This document shows positions 11,106-23,973 of a stretch of DNA of 64,000 bases, in pieces; position 1 is the first letter of the stretch, and each line of letters starts with the position of its first letter. The notes below the pieces were generated by a model, which was given only the letters and a program-made list of their open reading frames with translations, was not told the origin of the DNA and made no database searches. The DNA lies in NCBI GenBank assembly GCA_003254925.1, contig QANZ01045558.1, positions 69,916 to 133,915 of the forward strand, in the 5' to 3' direction. The translations under genes were made by a program, and so were the position numbers. Source of the stretch: Chamaecrista fasciculata (taxonomy: Eukaryota; Streptophyta; Magnoliopsida; Fabales; Fabaceae).

Positions 11106-14100
11106 AATCTAATATTTTAATATATAGTACTAATAGCAGAGGTCTATTAGATTGACTGTTTATGGCTGCCACGTGGCCTGTAGCATTTACCGTCTTAATG
11201 ACTAATTGGCCAATGAGAGCTAGACACGTGTGCATTTTGCAATAAATTTCCAATGTCAATAAATGCTGCTAATTAATATTGCAAACGTGGAAGCTTAGTT
11301 GGCAGCCGAAAATGATGAGTTGGAGTGTAAGCAGCCAAATGTCAGGTTTATAATTGTCATGTAATCCTTAATTGATCACACATCAGCTTCCCACGGGTCC
11401 TGTCATCGGTTTCAATATGGCAGCATATCAACTTTTAATAATCAAATTGATTACAATGGACGAATTAATTAATGGTGATCAATGTTAATTTTGTGATTTC
11501 TATATATGGTATATTATTCAAATTTGTGAGAAACAAATTACATATAAGGTATTTTTCAAAGACAGATTGCTATAATCACGATCAAGATCGGTGAAATCAT
11601 TAATTAGTATCATTCATTACATTGGTTTGAGAAAATGTACATTTCTATAAAACTAGATGAGAGGTTCATGCAGAAACTTCATACTGATCCCTTGAGCTTT
11701 TGTTTTTAATTTGTTTGTGCATGGCTTTATTTTCTGTGTGATTGTAATAAGCTAATATCTATCAGTACAGTTGTAAAGTGAGTTTCTTTAGGAGTTTATT
11801 GCTTTATGATTGATAATCTATTATCTATTATGCTCTTAATTTTTGAATTTTAGACATTGTATTTGATAACTAAAACAATATCTCAGGCTATGCTTTGTGA
11901 TGCTGCTGGTGCTTACGGTGCCTTGGAATCCGCGTAGCCTGATCCTTTCACTATCACTAATCCTTTCAGCCAAAATGTTGAGAATCCATCAAAACCTCAA
12001 TTCGGTTCTTAAATTATAAAATAAATTTTATTTTGGTCCTCAAAAAAAAAAGAATTTTTTGGCTTCATTCTAAAATCTTATTTATTAAAAAATATTGACC
12101 AAAAATTTATCTTTAATTTTTAATTAAGAAAGAATATTTTTCTCTTTGTGCCAACTCACTTATGAAAATACCTATGAAAAAAAATTATTTTCTACTAACA
12201 ATAAAATAAATAAAAAAATTAAAAATTAAAATCACAACCAAATTTATTTTATAATTCGACAATCAAAATGAGATTTCAAAATTTATTTTGTAGTTTCAGA
12301 ATCAAAATGAGATTTTTACTATAATTATAGTGATATGAGAATTTAAGGGAACAAGTGAATACAAAAAATGTCAGTCAACAGTGGTGAGGAAAATAAAATA
12401 AAATAAAACTCATAGATTTTGAAAAAAATTATGAATTCTTCAAGTAATGGAGGTAGAGATAATAATAGTGTGTACTAAACTTCTAAATATGATATCTCTA
12501 CGAAAAATTAAAATAGTGGGTTGATCAGCAGATGAACACAAATAATGCCACAACCAGAATCTCAATATAATGGGGGCAGAGAATCCAAATTCAGTAAAGA
12601 GAATCGTATTTCGTATGGGATACCTCGCAGTCCAAAAATTATTCTTAACGAAAAAATTACCTAATATTTTTTAAAATTACCTAATTAAATTATGAAATCT
12701 TAAAACACATTCCCTCATAATCCATTAAAAAAAACAAGATTTGATATAATGATATAGTTTAATTACCTCAAAGATAATTAATTTTTCCCATTAAGGGTTT
12801 GTTTCCCGATTACAGACAGAATTTTCAACATGCAATATGCAATTTCTAGAAGGACACCTTTTTGCTAATTGCTAAATTAGGATAACGGAGTACCACAAGC
12901 AAATTAATGACTCTAAAGAATGAACTTCCAAGTTCAAACAGGAAGCATTTTTGTTCAATAATCTTGTAATCCTAGAAGCTATAGTCTTGCCCAAACACAT
13001 TTTGTGGACCATCTTTGAGTTGAGACAAGATTATATGAAAAACTAGAGTACCTTTAAATAATAGTTGATTTTTTATATATAAAAAATTTTAAATACTTTT
13101 GTTTAACTTTTAAATATAAATTAATTTAAAATATATATATATAGAAATATTTTTATTTTATTGATTTATTATATATATAAGCATATGTGCAATAGTGATA
13201 TATACTTATTTTCTTTAAAAAAGGGAATTAATCTTTCTATATATATAATTTGGCTAAAAAAATAAATCAATACCCATAGAGTAGGAAAATATTTTTTTGG
13301 GTAATACAGTCAGTTTGAGTAGGTTCTAGGTAAAAATAATTTCATGTCATGAGATCAAGATAATACAATCATTTTAAATAATATTAATAAATTCATTAGA
13401 AAAAATTAATTAGGGATAATACATTTTATTTTGGGTAGGCAAAAATAATCCCATGTCATGAGATTAGCCTAAATGATTATGTTTGGGTCAATTCATGGGA
13501 TTAAGGTACTCCCGGGAATACAATATTTTCGGGACTAATTTTCTACTCCATAGCTCATAATCCTAGAAGTATTTTTCCAATCCACGTACCAAACGCCCCC
13601 TTATAAATTAATTTTCTGAGTCATGATCCTTTTTTTTTCATAACATCATGATCCTATTTTTATGAGGAATGTGTCTAATTTTGATTCTTTGATAACAATT
13701 TATTTGTTTTAATTAATATCTTATCAAGACAAATTAATGAGAATCGTATTTAATTTATTAAATATATTTATTACAGACATATTGTTTGATGTTGTAAACA
13801 AAATTTTCAAATAGTTTGAAAATTAGCATAAATGCGAATTTTAAATGTTAATTGACATATGCTTTTGAGATCATAATGATCTTAAATTTTATTTCAGCAT
13901 TGAATTCTTTTAATTTGCCATCAAAAGAAAAAATCAAATAGAATATTAGTGAGTTGCCAAGTTTAGAGCAATCAAAAGAGGAATGAAGAAATTTCTAAAA
14001 CAACAATAACCAATCAAGAATTAGATTACTATATGCAGACCGTCAAAAGAATTGAAAGCACGCAATTAGAGGAGTTTATTAATCATGCTATAGCAAATGA

Positions 14101-14189
14101 GTCTCATTAATCTTATATATCTATAGCAAATGAGTCTCATTAATCTTATATATCTATACGCCAACCCAGGCAATATTGATCTTCCACAA
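11106..14189. other. intergenic; possible relic promoter near 11160-11300
   Basis: Two G-box cores lie 60 bp apart: CCACGTGG near 11170 and ACACGTGT near 11226, with GGCCAATGAG between them and an AT-rich TATA-like stretch near 11505. About 700 bp downstream, ATCTCAG followed by GCTATGCTTTGTGATGCTGC (from ~11882) resembles a splice acceptor and a short open stretch that stops at a TAG after ~17 codons. This could be the remains of a gene, but no family is recognised. The rest (12000-14189) is AT-rich with no supported gene. Confidence 0.25.
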
Positions 14190-14365
14190 TTCACAAACAC
14201 GTACATCTTCCTCATTTATTCATTAACTATTTCGCATAAAGGTCCCAAGCTCCTAAAATACCCCCTTGTCGCTGCTTCGCCGTCGTTGGCGTCCTAACCT
14301 TCAAGATTGCCTGCGTTGCACCTTACTTTGGTTCCGACCGGGGTGTGAATTGCTTTGCAGCAATC
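14190..14365 (+). pseudogene. second LBD fragment, shorter copy of 2745-2930
   Basis: The sequence matches the 5' part of the LBD pseudogene at 2745 (shared CATTAACTATTTCGCATAAA and CCTAACCTTCAAGATTG). In one frame it gives APYFGSDRG followed by FAAI. It keeps GCGTTGCACC, giving the canonical VAPYF where copy 1 reads VSPYF, so it is in places closer to the ancestor. It breaks off before the GAS block and joins the sequence found at 3255-3330 in copy 1, so about 320 bases are deleted. Non-functional. Confidence 0.65.
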
Positions 14366-15589
14366 CAAAATAGAAGTACAACAGAGGATCCATTGCCCGA
14401 AAATTCAGACAACTGCAGGGGTTTTTAATAGAGATAATCCATTTGTCCTATGAATAAAAATGTCAGAACAAACTCAGACTTGAAAAGCAATTAATACTAT
14501 AGTTATGAAAGCAAAAGAGTCTTCACATTAGAAAAGATGAACAATTAGACTACACTCAATTGTGATGTAACTATAATCTTGTAACTAAGAGTGAATCATT
14601 ATAGATCGAAATTTTAGATAGAAGATTTCAATGACATTAGATTTCAAATCAGGGGCCAATTGTGCAAATTCTAGAATAGCGATAAAATAAATCAATAGAA
14701 TATAAAAGGAGAAGGAATAGTACCATTTTTTGAGTTTTGTTATTGCATCTTTGAGGTTGTTTGGACGCAAGGTGTTGCTTCAAGATGGAAAGAATCTAAT
14801 ATTATACATACATTAATACAATTTAGCATGAATTGAAAATGATTGAATGAGACTTGAAGACAATGTAAATGGGAGGCAAAGTATATATGATATTAATCCT
14901 TAAGATTGGTATCATGTAGTTAACCCATCATCATCTCTAACAACTATGAAAGTACATATCGATATGCTAAGTGAATTTCTACCTTATTAGTTTTTATAAA
15001 TTTTAATAGACACTCCTGCTACTAGTAGTTGTAGCTTTTGATGTTGTAGTTAAAAGTAATTAAAATTAAGCAGTTGAATTTAAATTATGTTTAATGATTA
15101 ATAAAAAATGTATATTAGTAATAGTTTCAAAGGAAAATAATTAAATTGGATTTCTTGTCAATATTTTTAGAAAATATATAATTAATTTTGATTTTAAAAA
15201 ATTTAAAAACATTCAACATGACTTATTTTGAAAATCTGGTTCCTAAAAGTATAAACGGGCTTAGTCTATTTAAGTTAAATATTTTTATAAAAATTATTTA
15301 ACTTAAATAAAACAAAAACTAAATAAAAAGAAAGAAAATCATATAAATATTCAGCTTAGAAAGAAAATAGAAACAAAACATAAAAAGAAATAAATAAAAA
15401 TAAAATATCAGAATAAAACAAAATGAAGAGATATAAAAAGAAGTCTTACCTCTTGAGGCGAGATAGCATGATAAGTTAGAGGCTCGATCCTTAAAGATGG
15501 TACATTTAGGCCTTCCAAGGATTAGTATGTGTTGGGGGAAGAGAAGGGGAGATCTATTTATAGGTAGGTAGTGGGAGAATGCTTATAAA
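14366..15589. other. right end of segmental duplication copy 2, then AT-rich intergenic
   Basis: 14370-14800 matches 3255-3700. From 14800 to 15589 the sequence is AT-rich with no supported gene. A 37-bp direct duplication (GCAAATGAGTCTCATTAATC) sits just left of the LBD remnant at about 14092-14157. Confidence 0.45.
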
Positions 15590-17090
15590 ACTAGGCGATG
15601 TGGGACTATCAAATTTACAATAACAGGTAAAAACTTTATGAACATGCTGCCCTATCCTATATTGAACTTTTTCTCTATTTGGTGTTGGAGTCATGTTCGT
15701 GCTAATGTGAAGTGGTTTGTTCGTGATGGGCGTCATACGTATCTTTGGACCGATACGTGTATTGGGGATTCCCCTCTTTGTCATTCGACAAGAATCATTG
15801 TGCCTGATTCTTTATATCCGCGAAAAGTGAGGGATTACATCACGGAGAATAATGATTGGGACTGGGATGCCTTACGTCCCTTTCTTTCTACTCATACCTG
15901 CATATTGTTGGCCTCTCATTTGCCTCCTAGAGGCGATAATGAGCATGATACTGTGGGTTGGAAGCCTAGTTGTGACAATTGCTTCACTGTCTCTTCTGCT
16001 TATCATTATATCTTGGATAGTTGTGAGGGTCAGTCTGATAGGTTATGGAAGCTCATCTGGAAGATGAATTTGCCTTAATGGTATAAAACTTGTCTTTCGG
16101 TTATTGCCAATGAAAAGCTTATGACCAATGTGGAGAGATGTAGGAGACACATGGCTGACTCCCCCTTGTGTAGCTGTTGTGATGTCATGCAGGAAACTAC
16201 CTTGTATGCCATTCGTGATTGTACCATTTTGATGCAAGTTTAGAAGGATCTGGTTCCTCAGCATAAATGGGACGCGTTCTTCAGTGGAGATGTCAGTTCT
16301 TGGCTCCATATGAATCTTACTAGCAAGGAGAGTCTAAAGGACATCAATTTGCCCACGATTTTCGACGTTGTTGTGTGGTGTTTATGGGGTGAGACAAATA
16401 ACTCTATATTCTCAAACTCCATCGAAAACAAATAGCAAATGACCTCTTTCATTTGGAGACATGCACATAACATTATCTTGGTGTAGAATAGTTAGTCTAA
16501 AGTGAAAGTGGGTAGGGGTGAGACTCTCGTTGGTTGGCACTCCCTGGAAGATGACTTGTTTAAGTGTAATGTTGATGGTGCTTGCACTAATTGGGGAACC
16601 TTCACTGGGTGTGTGGTGTGATTCACGACAGCTCGGGCAGGTGGATCGTGGGTTTTAAGAGATGCTTTGGTTCGAGGTCGGTCCTCTCTGCAAAATTATG
16701 GGGTATGCTGTTGGTGATGGAGGTGGCTTGGACACATGATATCAACGAAGTGTGGTTGGAAAGTGATTCCCTTGCTACAGTGACTCTTGTCAAGAGAGGA
16801 TGCTATCATTCACACCAGTTTTATAACTTGATTCGCTAGATTCAGAGTTTATTAAATAAACCTGGGCAGGTTTGGGTGTCCCATACGCATATGGAAGGAA
16901 ATCGTGTGGCTAACATCCTTGTTGGGAGGGTGTTAGTGCTAATATCCTTACAACTATCATTGAGGTGCCTCCTACTTCCTGTGTGAAAGTTTTGAGGGAT
17001 GATTCAAGTGGTGTTTGCCTTTCTAGAAGTATTCCTGCTGCTATGATGTGAATTCTGTTTTGTTTTTTCCCTTTTCCACAAAAAAAAAAA
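15590..17090 (+). mobile_element. 5'-truncated L1-type LINE with RNase H domain, degenerate
   Basis: Only the 3' end of a plant LINE remains. Positions 15638-16078 encode the region after reverse transcriptase (words KWFVRDGRHTYLWTDTCIGD and WKLIWKMNLP, ending in a stop). Positions 16560-16930 encode an RNase H-like domain: KCNVDGACTNWG, then GGVIHDSSGRW in a shifted frame, LWGMLLVMEVAW, WLESDSLATVTLV and NRVANIL. The shift between CTNWG and GVIHD (near 16610) and several stops show it is dead. It ends in an A-run at 17080-17090, as expected for a LINE 3' end. The reverse transcriptase and endonuclease are missing, consistent with 5' truncation on insertion. The left boundary is approximate. 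Confidence 0.8.
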
Positions 17091-18429
17091 TCTCCTCAAT
17101 TCTTTTAGAATTTATGACAAATTTTTACTTCCTTAAGTATACCTATATAAATGAAAATTTCTACTAATAACAAAATTAAATTTCATTATTAGATTTACTA
17201 AAATTAAATATAACTAGAAAGAGAAACATATTAATACAAAAATTCAAGGCCACTTAGCTTGTTTTGTCTCAATTTATGTAATTTCTTCATTTGTCCATCA
17301 TTTTTAAGTAAGTAATAAATATTATTGATATTTGATATATCGAGGCCTTTCTAGATTATGCAAAAGCATGTTGGCGTACTTGTTGTCAATTATTTATTAC
17401 ACTTGATTGAAAATTAATTATAAATATTTTTATTTTATATGAAAATTATCTTTTATTTATACAAATTAAAATACAAGGGAGAATGTGTGTTAAAAAAAAT
17501 TAATAGTATTATTTTATATGTAATAGATATATAAAATTTAAATGATAAGAAGCCAAATTGGATTGACATAGCGGAAGCAAGAAAAATTTGAACAAGGGAG
17601 GAGGTTGAGTCATTACAAAACCGAAGGAGCAAATTGTGAGACAACTCAAATATTACTTTTATTTCACTCTTGTTCTATGGCACCCTCGATCTATATAGGC
17701 CAAGACAAATCAAATATGACCATTTTCTTATACGGTTTCTTTTCCTTAAAGGTTGAGTCTTATGGACCCACAATACAAAAAAAAAGAGTTCGAGATTGAT
17801 CATAAAGGGGTTTCTATTTTAATAATACACTAAAATATATAATGTATCCAATATGCAACAGGCGTTTTTATTTCCCCAAATGGGTTACGCATCTGACAAT
17901 CACGATTTTGGTCTCTCCCAACCAATCACATGGTGCCATGTGGCACCGGCTGACACAAATAAGTTTTTTTTTTAATGTTTGACACTGAAATCGTGTCTGG
18001 CAAGCACAATTTCAGTTTGACTGAGATAGACTGAAATCCTGCTACACCAGCATGGTTTTCCAAGTGCTGACAGCCATTGCATACTACACGTACTCTTTTA
18101 TTTTTTTACAAACCTTTTTTTCTTTGCAACATTTTTAAACTGTTGCTGACTTATTTTTTTATTGAATTTTGTTCTTTGCAACAGTATGAACCGTTGCAAA
18201 TTCTATTTTTAAATTAAAACATAAAACAAAATTGTTTACTTAAAATAATTTTAAAGTATTATTAATTATAAAATACTATTTTTTAAAAACATAAAAATTA
18301 AAAATTAAAAACTTATCATATTTTCCATAATTATTATAACAAGGTTTATAATTTTTTAATGCTAAATTTATTAGTCTTTATTAACCAAAATATAATTTTA
18401 CAACTTCTTCATTGTTTCTCGATTTTCTT
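17091..18429. other. AT-rich intergenic
   Basis: No supported gene. Near 18120-18200 there are two inverted-looking words, TTGCAACATTTTTAAACTG and GCAACAGTATGAACCGTTGC, of a kind seen at transposon ends (CACTA-like subterminal repeats), but no complete element can be bounded. Confidence 0.35.
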
Positions 18430-18971
18430 TGTTGGGATTGACCCTTTGATGATTTTAGATCATGTTGGAAATCTTTAGAAGCAACTAAATCTCCACAATA
18501 TTAAGTTTTGGGACTGTTTTTACTCTAAGGTTCAAAAGTGATGAAAATTTTGAAGATTTGAGGATTTTGACAAAATCTCTCTATGTTATTGAAATTAATA
18601 GTTTGGATGAGTTTAATGGAGAATTAAAATGAGTTCTAATGCATTTATTCAGATTTAGAAAGTGAATTTTCAAATTTGGTTATCATGCACAAAACTTTAA
18701 TGTTGCATTTTGGTTCCTATGGATGGTTTTGATAGTATGAACTAAATGGAATCCTTTGAGATTATGGAGAGTTTTTTATTTTGATAAGCGATTAGTCTTA
18801 GAATATTTTCCAAGTAGTTCTCTAAGTTTAGTAGTTCTTTTTTATTTTTCATAGACCAATTTGAGAGACCCAGTCTAATTGGAAGATTTGAGCCTAACAT
18901 TTTCTATATTTTTAGAGAGGCAATTTAGTCCTTAGCTTTATTTTCTCTAGAACTTGCCTAAATTCTTAGTT

Positions 18972-20137
18972 TGATCTGACCATATTTCAACATATATTTT
19001 GGTGACATTTTAGGGCATTTTATATTCATTTGGGATTCAATTGCATGCCTTTATGTCTCTTTATGATAAAATATGATGCCTTGAAGTTTGATGATTATTT
19101 AGACTATTTTGTGATTGATTGAGTGGTTTTCTCGGGTTTAATCTTTATTACTTGAATATTGATCCTCTTTATCCTGAGAATTCACTTAGTTTCTCGATGT
19201 TCTTAATAGGTTTTAATGAAGTCCAAAGTGTTGAATTACTTCGAGGAAGGTTCAAGGATGTTTGGAGACGAGTCAGGGACCAAACTGAAAACGAACTAAA
19301 GTTGCTGGAAAAACCGCCGCCGGAACCGCCGCCATGCATAGCCTCGGCAGGTTCGCGATAACTTATAATTATGCTGGCCCAAGCCCGATTTTGATGATTC
19401 TGACCTAGATTTCTTTGGAATGAGCCGAAATTTACGTATATGAGAGGTTTTTAGGTCATTTAAATGGGGAGGAACCCTAGAGACACACTGGACACCATCT
19501 CCTTCATCCCCTCTCTTCTCCCACCTTCATCCATGGCTATTTTGGAGGCTAGGAGGCTTGTTGAAGCCGAATTTCTCTCCATGAGCAGCTAGATTCCACA
19601 CCCATAAGAGGATTGGAGGAGGCCCGAGCTTGGTTCTACACTTAGGGAGTTTTACTTTACTCTTTTCATCGTTTTATATTAGGGTTTGAGTTTTTCTTGG
19701 TTAGAGAACTTGTAATTCTCATATTGATTATGAATTTGAGATTGGATTTTGGATTCTGATATGTATTGATTATTCTTGTCTTGATTATGATCCGTTCGGA
19801 TACGTTGTAGTTGGTTTGACTAATAATTGGGATAAGTTTCTCTTTGATAACTTAGTCTGAGTTATAGAGTTTGCTGAATTCTTGATTTTATCTCGCCATT
19901 AGCTTCATTGAAGTGATTATCTTGGTTATGTTTATAATTGAGTTAATTGCTATGTTTAACGGTAGTGGACAACTTTAGTAAATGGTTTGTGAAGTAATTA
20001 CTCCGATCTTTATAAGCTAGGAAGGCCGAATTCAATTCCTCTGTTGGGTGTTTCCATCAATAAGTGTCTTATCTATCTTTATCGCTTTTGTTTATCTTTT
20101 GCTTATTAATCAAAAACCCCAAAAATATTATTGCTTT
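18972..20137 (+). repeat. 5' LTR of element 1 (3' end missing)
   Basis: Identical in order to 22619-23781. A short GC-rich island (AACCGCCGCCGGAACCGCC) lies at 19310-19330, and ATTTAAATGGGG near 19458 is a possible TATA-like site upstream of AACCCTAGAGACACACTGG. The LTR runs directly into the internal ORF without the last 192 bp present in the 3' LTR. Confidence 0.8.
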
Positions 20138-20791
20138 GGTGAGTGTAATGATGATGAACATTATGAACAAGTTGTTCAATGGCTTGTTATACATACATTT
20201 GATGAAGCTGAAATTGCTAAATCAAGAATGTACTTGGAAGAACAAAAAGAAGAAGAGCAACAATGTGTTGAGGAAACTTCTAGTATGCAAGCTCAACTTG
20301 TGATGCATAACTTTGACCCTCTTGCATGCAATGAGTCCACTTTATCTACTCCTCTACCTGTGTCTAGTTGCACCTGTGGGGCCGATGGGCCTTGTTCGGA
20401 TTGTTTAGAGATTGATGAAGGGCTTGCACCAATGCAGAGTTCATTGCTCAAATCTTTGGAAATAGCTGAAGTTTCCACAGAGTCCATGGTGTTGGCACCT
20501 AAAGAAGATAAGGAAGAGTCAACCTTAGCACTTCAATCTCCAGTGCTACCACAACTTGCCCCAAAAAGAGAAGAATTTCTAACTCCTCTCGTTATTGAAT
20601 TTGTTATTCCTTTGCACACCTTTCATGTTTCTTATTGCATATATGATCATATCTTTGTTTGTGGTATAGGTGTGGAGGAAGCAAGACTAGAGGAGCTTCG
20701 TGCTCAGAGGGAGGGGAACACCCTATGTTCCCTGCAGCGGAGACGCTTGCTACCCCTCTGGATTTTCAAACAGAATTTGAAGCCAGATTAA
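20048..20791 (+). CDS. ORF of element 1, function unknown
   Basis: The frame is 247 codons. The first ~30 are LTR-derived, so the meaningful part starts near 20138 after the deletion junction. The protein is acidic and Glu/Gln-rich (EEQKEEEQQ), with a cysteine cluster, SSCTCGADGPCSDCLE, in the middle and a basic tail. It has no D-T/S-G protease motif, no YxDD and no zinc knuckle. Its position in an LTR element suggests a remnant of the region between gag-pol and the 3' LTR, or a truncated gag-pol piece. I do not recognise a family. Whether it is translated is unknown. Confidence 0.35.
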   Translation: MFPSISVLSIFIAFVYLLLINQKPQKYYCFGECNDDEHYEQVVQWLVIHTFDEAEIAKSRMYLEEQKEEEQQCVEETSSMQAQLVMHNFDPLACNESTLSTPLPVSSCTCGADGPCSDCLEIDEGLAPMQSSLLKSLEIAEVSTESMVLAPKEDKEESTLALQSPVLPQLAPKREEFLTPLVIEFVIPLHTFHVSYCIYDHIFVCGIGVEEARLEELRAQREGNTLCSLQRRRLLPLWIFKQNLKPD

Positions 20792-22618
20792 GCTTCAAGT
20801 TGTTTCTTTCCCTTCCTTATCTCTTATCTATTGTTTTGAATTAAAATGTGAGATAAGTGTAGGGGAGATGAGTAGGTGTAGGTTTTGATTTTATTTTTTG
20901 TTATTTTATTTTGTTTTGTTTTGTTTTTTTTAGGATTTGGTGTGTTGAGAACCCCCTTGGTGATGCTTTGTGTTTGATTTAGTTGAGTTTAGACCTATTG
21001 GTTCTTACTCTTTTGATGATATATTGCAGGTTCTCCTTTTGTTCCTGGGTTCTGCTTTCTGTGCAGCTACTTGCTTCTTTTCTTCCCTTAGTTTTTATTT
21101 TGTAGTGCTCTTGCATTGAGGACACTGCAAAGTTTATAGTGTGGGGGAGTGTGAGTTTGTTTATATTGGTTTATTTTGTCTGATTTTAGCTGCTAGTTCC
21201 TTGACTATGACATTTTTGACAATTTTTCAAACTTTAAGGCATTTCTGTAGTCTTTTGAGCTGGATTTATGTTTTGTCAGTTTATCTTGATTTTTGGAACT
21301 CTGTTTGCCTATCATAGACGTGTTTAAATGCATTTGAAGGAGTTTTCTGACCTTCATCTCTAATTTCTGGCATTCAATTTTCCATAGATTTCCAGTTTCA
21401 GGTTTGAAATATCATATGAACCCACATTTTAGTTTTTAACTCTTCGGTGAATTTTTCAAGTTTGAGAAGATTTCGATTATGCTTTTGAGTTAATTGGTTA
21501 TATTCTACTCACATGTGAAAGTGGTTAACTTTTGCTTCTTCAGATTCATGAGCTTTTGGTTAATTGTGATCATGCTATTGTTTCCTTTGAATTCACCCAA
21601 AGATCAATTGAGTGCCACCTTATTAACCCTATTGGAAGATTTTGAGCCTAATTGTTCATTTCATATGAGTGTCATTTTAATCCTTGTGATGAGTTTTCTC
21701 TATAACTTGATTTCACTCTTTATCAAAGCTTCATATGCATTGGTTTTTGAATTATGATGGAGGCATTTTTCTTCTACCCTTATTTCCCATACACAAGCCC
21801 AAACACCATCACCATTTGTCACCCTCTTTGAGCCTTATTATCTAAGCTTGTTGTTATTAGTTTTTGAATTTTAAATTAGCATTTTGTTTGCTCAACGCTC
21901 TTCTTTTTGCTTCTCTCCTCATGGGTTTGAATTGCCAAGTAAAAAAAAGAATAAAAAAAAAGGAAGTTGTGCCTTTTAAAGCTTCAAGTTGAAAATGGAA
22001 TTATGTTAAGAAGCTAAGGCAAGTTTATGGCTAGCCAACTAAGGAGTCAAAGACTCAAGTCAAAAAAAAAAAGAAAAAAAAAAAGCTTGTGCATTTTTTG
22101 GTTGGTTGAGGATTGGAGTTCGTCTTAAAGAGTGGAAGGTTTTAAATGCTAAATTTGGAATTCATTGACTAGTATGCAGCTTACCTTTTCTTTTGTGCTC
22201 ATTTGCTGCCATTTTTTTTTCTCTCTTCCATTTTGTTTCTCTTTCTAAATTTTTCCATCTTTTAACCTTTTCCAACATTACAACCCTCTAAAGTCCTCTT
22301 GAGTTTTTGAATCATTGCATTTATAGTGGAGATTGTAGAGTTATTTCAAGCCTATGGTAGAGGCTCGTTACAAGGATTTGAGAGTAAATTTTTCCCTGCT
22401 ATGTGAGTGAGTGATACACTTTTGGATTGGTCTATTGGAGATTCTTAGGTTGCTTGGCATGCTCAGTTGATTAATTGTCTCATAATCTAAGTTGCTTTGG
22501 TTTTCTTCCGCCATATGTTGAGTGGGATTGATACTCTTTTAATTCTTTTGCATCCTCGTTTTCTACTCTTTCTTGACAGCTTTGCCCAGGAGTGCAAAGA
22601 TTAAAGTGTGGGGGAGTT
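20792..22618 (+). other. non-coding internal region of element 1 with polypurine tract
   Basis: No supported ORF. Two motifs of the form AGTGTGGGGGAGT occur, near 21139 and at 22605-22618. The second is the functional polypurine tract directly before the 3' LTR. The first may mark an older internal duplication. Poly-A-rich words (AAAAAAAAAGAAAAAAAAAA) occur near 22060. The block is homologous to element 2 internal sequence at 18430-18971 and 23974-24873. Confidence 0.55.
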
Positions 22619-23973
22619 TGATCTGACCATATTTCAACATATATTTTGGTGACATTTTAGGGCATTTTATATTCATTTGGGTTTCAATTGCATGCCTTTA
22701 TGTCCCTTTATGATAAAATATGATGCCTTGAAGTTTGATGATTATTTAGACTATTTTGTGATTAATTGAGTGGTTTTCTCGGGTTTAATCTTTAATACTT
22801 GATTGATCCTCTTTATCCTGAGAATTCACTTAGTTTCTCGATGTTCTTAATAGGTTTTAATGAAGTCCAAAGTGCTGAATTACTTCGAGGAAGGCTCAAG
22901 GATGTTTGGAGACGAGTCAGGGACCAAACTGAAAACGAACTAAAGTTGCTGGAAAAACCGCCGCCGGAACCGCCGCCATGCATAGCCGCGGCAGGTTCGC
23001 GATAACTTATAATTATGCTGGCCCAAGCCCGATTTTGATGATTCTGACCTAGATTTCTTTGGAATGAGCCGAAATTTGCGTATATGAGAGGTTTTTAGGT
23101 CATTTAAATGGGGAGGAACCCTAGAGACACACTGGACACCATCTCCTTCATCCCCTCTCTTCTCCCACCTTCATCCATGGCTATTTTGGAGGCTAGGAGG
23201 CTTGTTGAAGCCGAATTTCTCTCCATGAGCAGCTAGATTCCACACCCATAAGAGGATTGGAGGAGGCCCGAGCTTGGTTCTACAATTAGGGAGTTTTACT
23301 TTACTCTTTTCATCGTTTTATATTAGGGTTTGAGTTTTTCTTGGTTAGAGAACTTGTAATTCTCATATTGATTATGAATTTGAGATTGGATTTTGGATTC
23401 TGATATGTATTGATTATTCTTGTCTTGATTATGATCCGTTCGGATACGTTGTAGTTGGTTTGACTAATAATTGGGATAAGTTTCTCTTTGATAACTTAGT
23501 CTGAGTTATAGAGTTTGCTGAATTCTTGATTTTATCTCGCCATTAGCTTCATTGAAGTGATTATCTTGGTTATGTTTATAATTGAGTTAATTGCTATGTT
23601 TAACGGTAGTGGACAACTTTAGTAAATGGTTTGTGAAGTAATTACTCCGATCTTTATAAGCTAGGAAGGCCGAATTCAATTCCTCTGTTGGGTGTTTCCA
23701 TCAATAAGTGTCTTATCTATCTTTATCGCTTTTGTTTATCTTTTGCTTATTAATCAAAAACCCCAAAAATATTATTGCTTTATTTAATTATTGTTTTAGG
23801 TCTTAGATAAACAATCAAAGAACAAATTTTCTTCGCTTTTACCCGATTGGTGATAACTTGGTACTGTTTACAATTAAACCTTGCACAAAAGTTCCTCGAG
23901 AGATTGACTCGGATTGCACCACTATAGTGCATTAATTCTGGTATTTTTGGCCACCTAACGACGGGTGCGGTCA
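22619..23973 (+). repeat. 3' LTR of element 1 (complete)
   Basis: It runs from TGATCTGACC to GGGTGCGGTCA (1355 bp). It contains the final 192 bp that the 5' LTR lacks. The end resembles the end of the element 2 LTR (GGGTGCCGGTCA at 30013). Confidence 0.75.

Larger units (their letters stand above)
18972..23973 (+). mobile_element. young non-autonomous LTR retrotransposon (element 1)
   Basis: Two direct LTR copies start TGATCTGACCATATTTCAAC at 18972 and 22619 and share about 1165 bp with only about ten differences plus one 3-bp indel counted by eye (near 99% identity). The 3' LTR is preceded by a polypurine tract, AAAGTGTGGGGGAGTT, and ends GGGTGCGGTCA at 23973. The 5' LTR stops matching at 20137, so its last ~190 bp and the primer-binding site are missing. 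The 2.5-kb internal region has no protease, RT or integrase. It lies inside element 2. The flanks TAGTT and GTTGA do not form a clean 5-bp duplication. Confidence 0.8.

Noticed and set aside
18060..18300. Possible CACTA transposon end
   Set aside because: Has subterminal-like repeats (AACTGTTGC, ACCGTTGC) but no CACTA terminus, no partner end and no 3-bp duplication could be placed.
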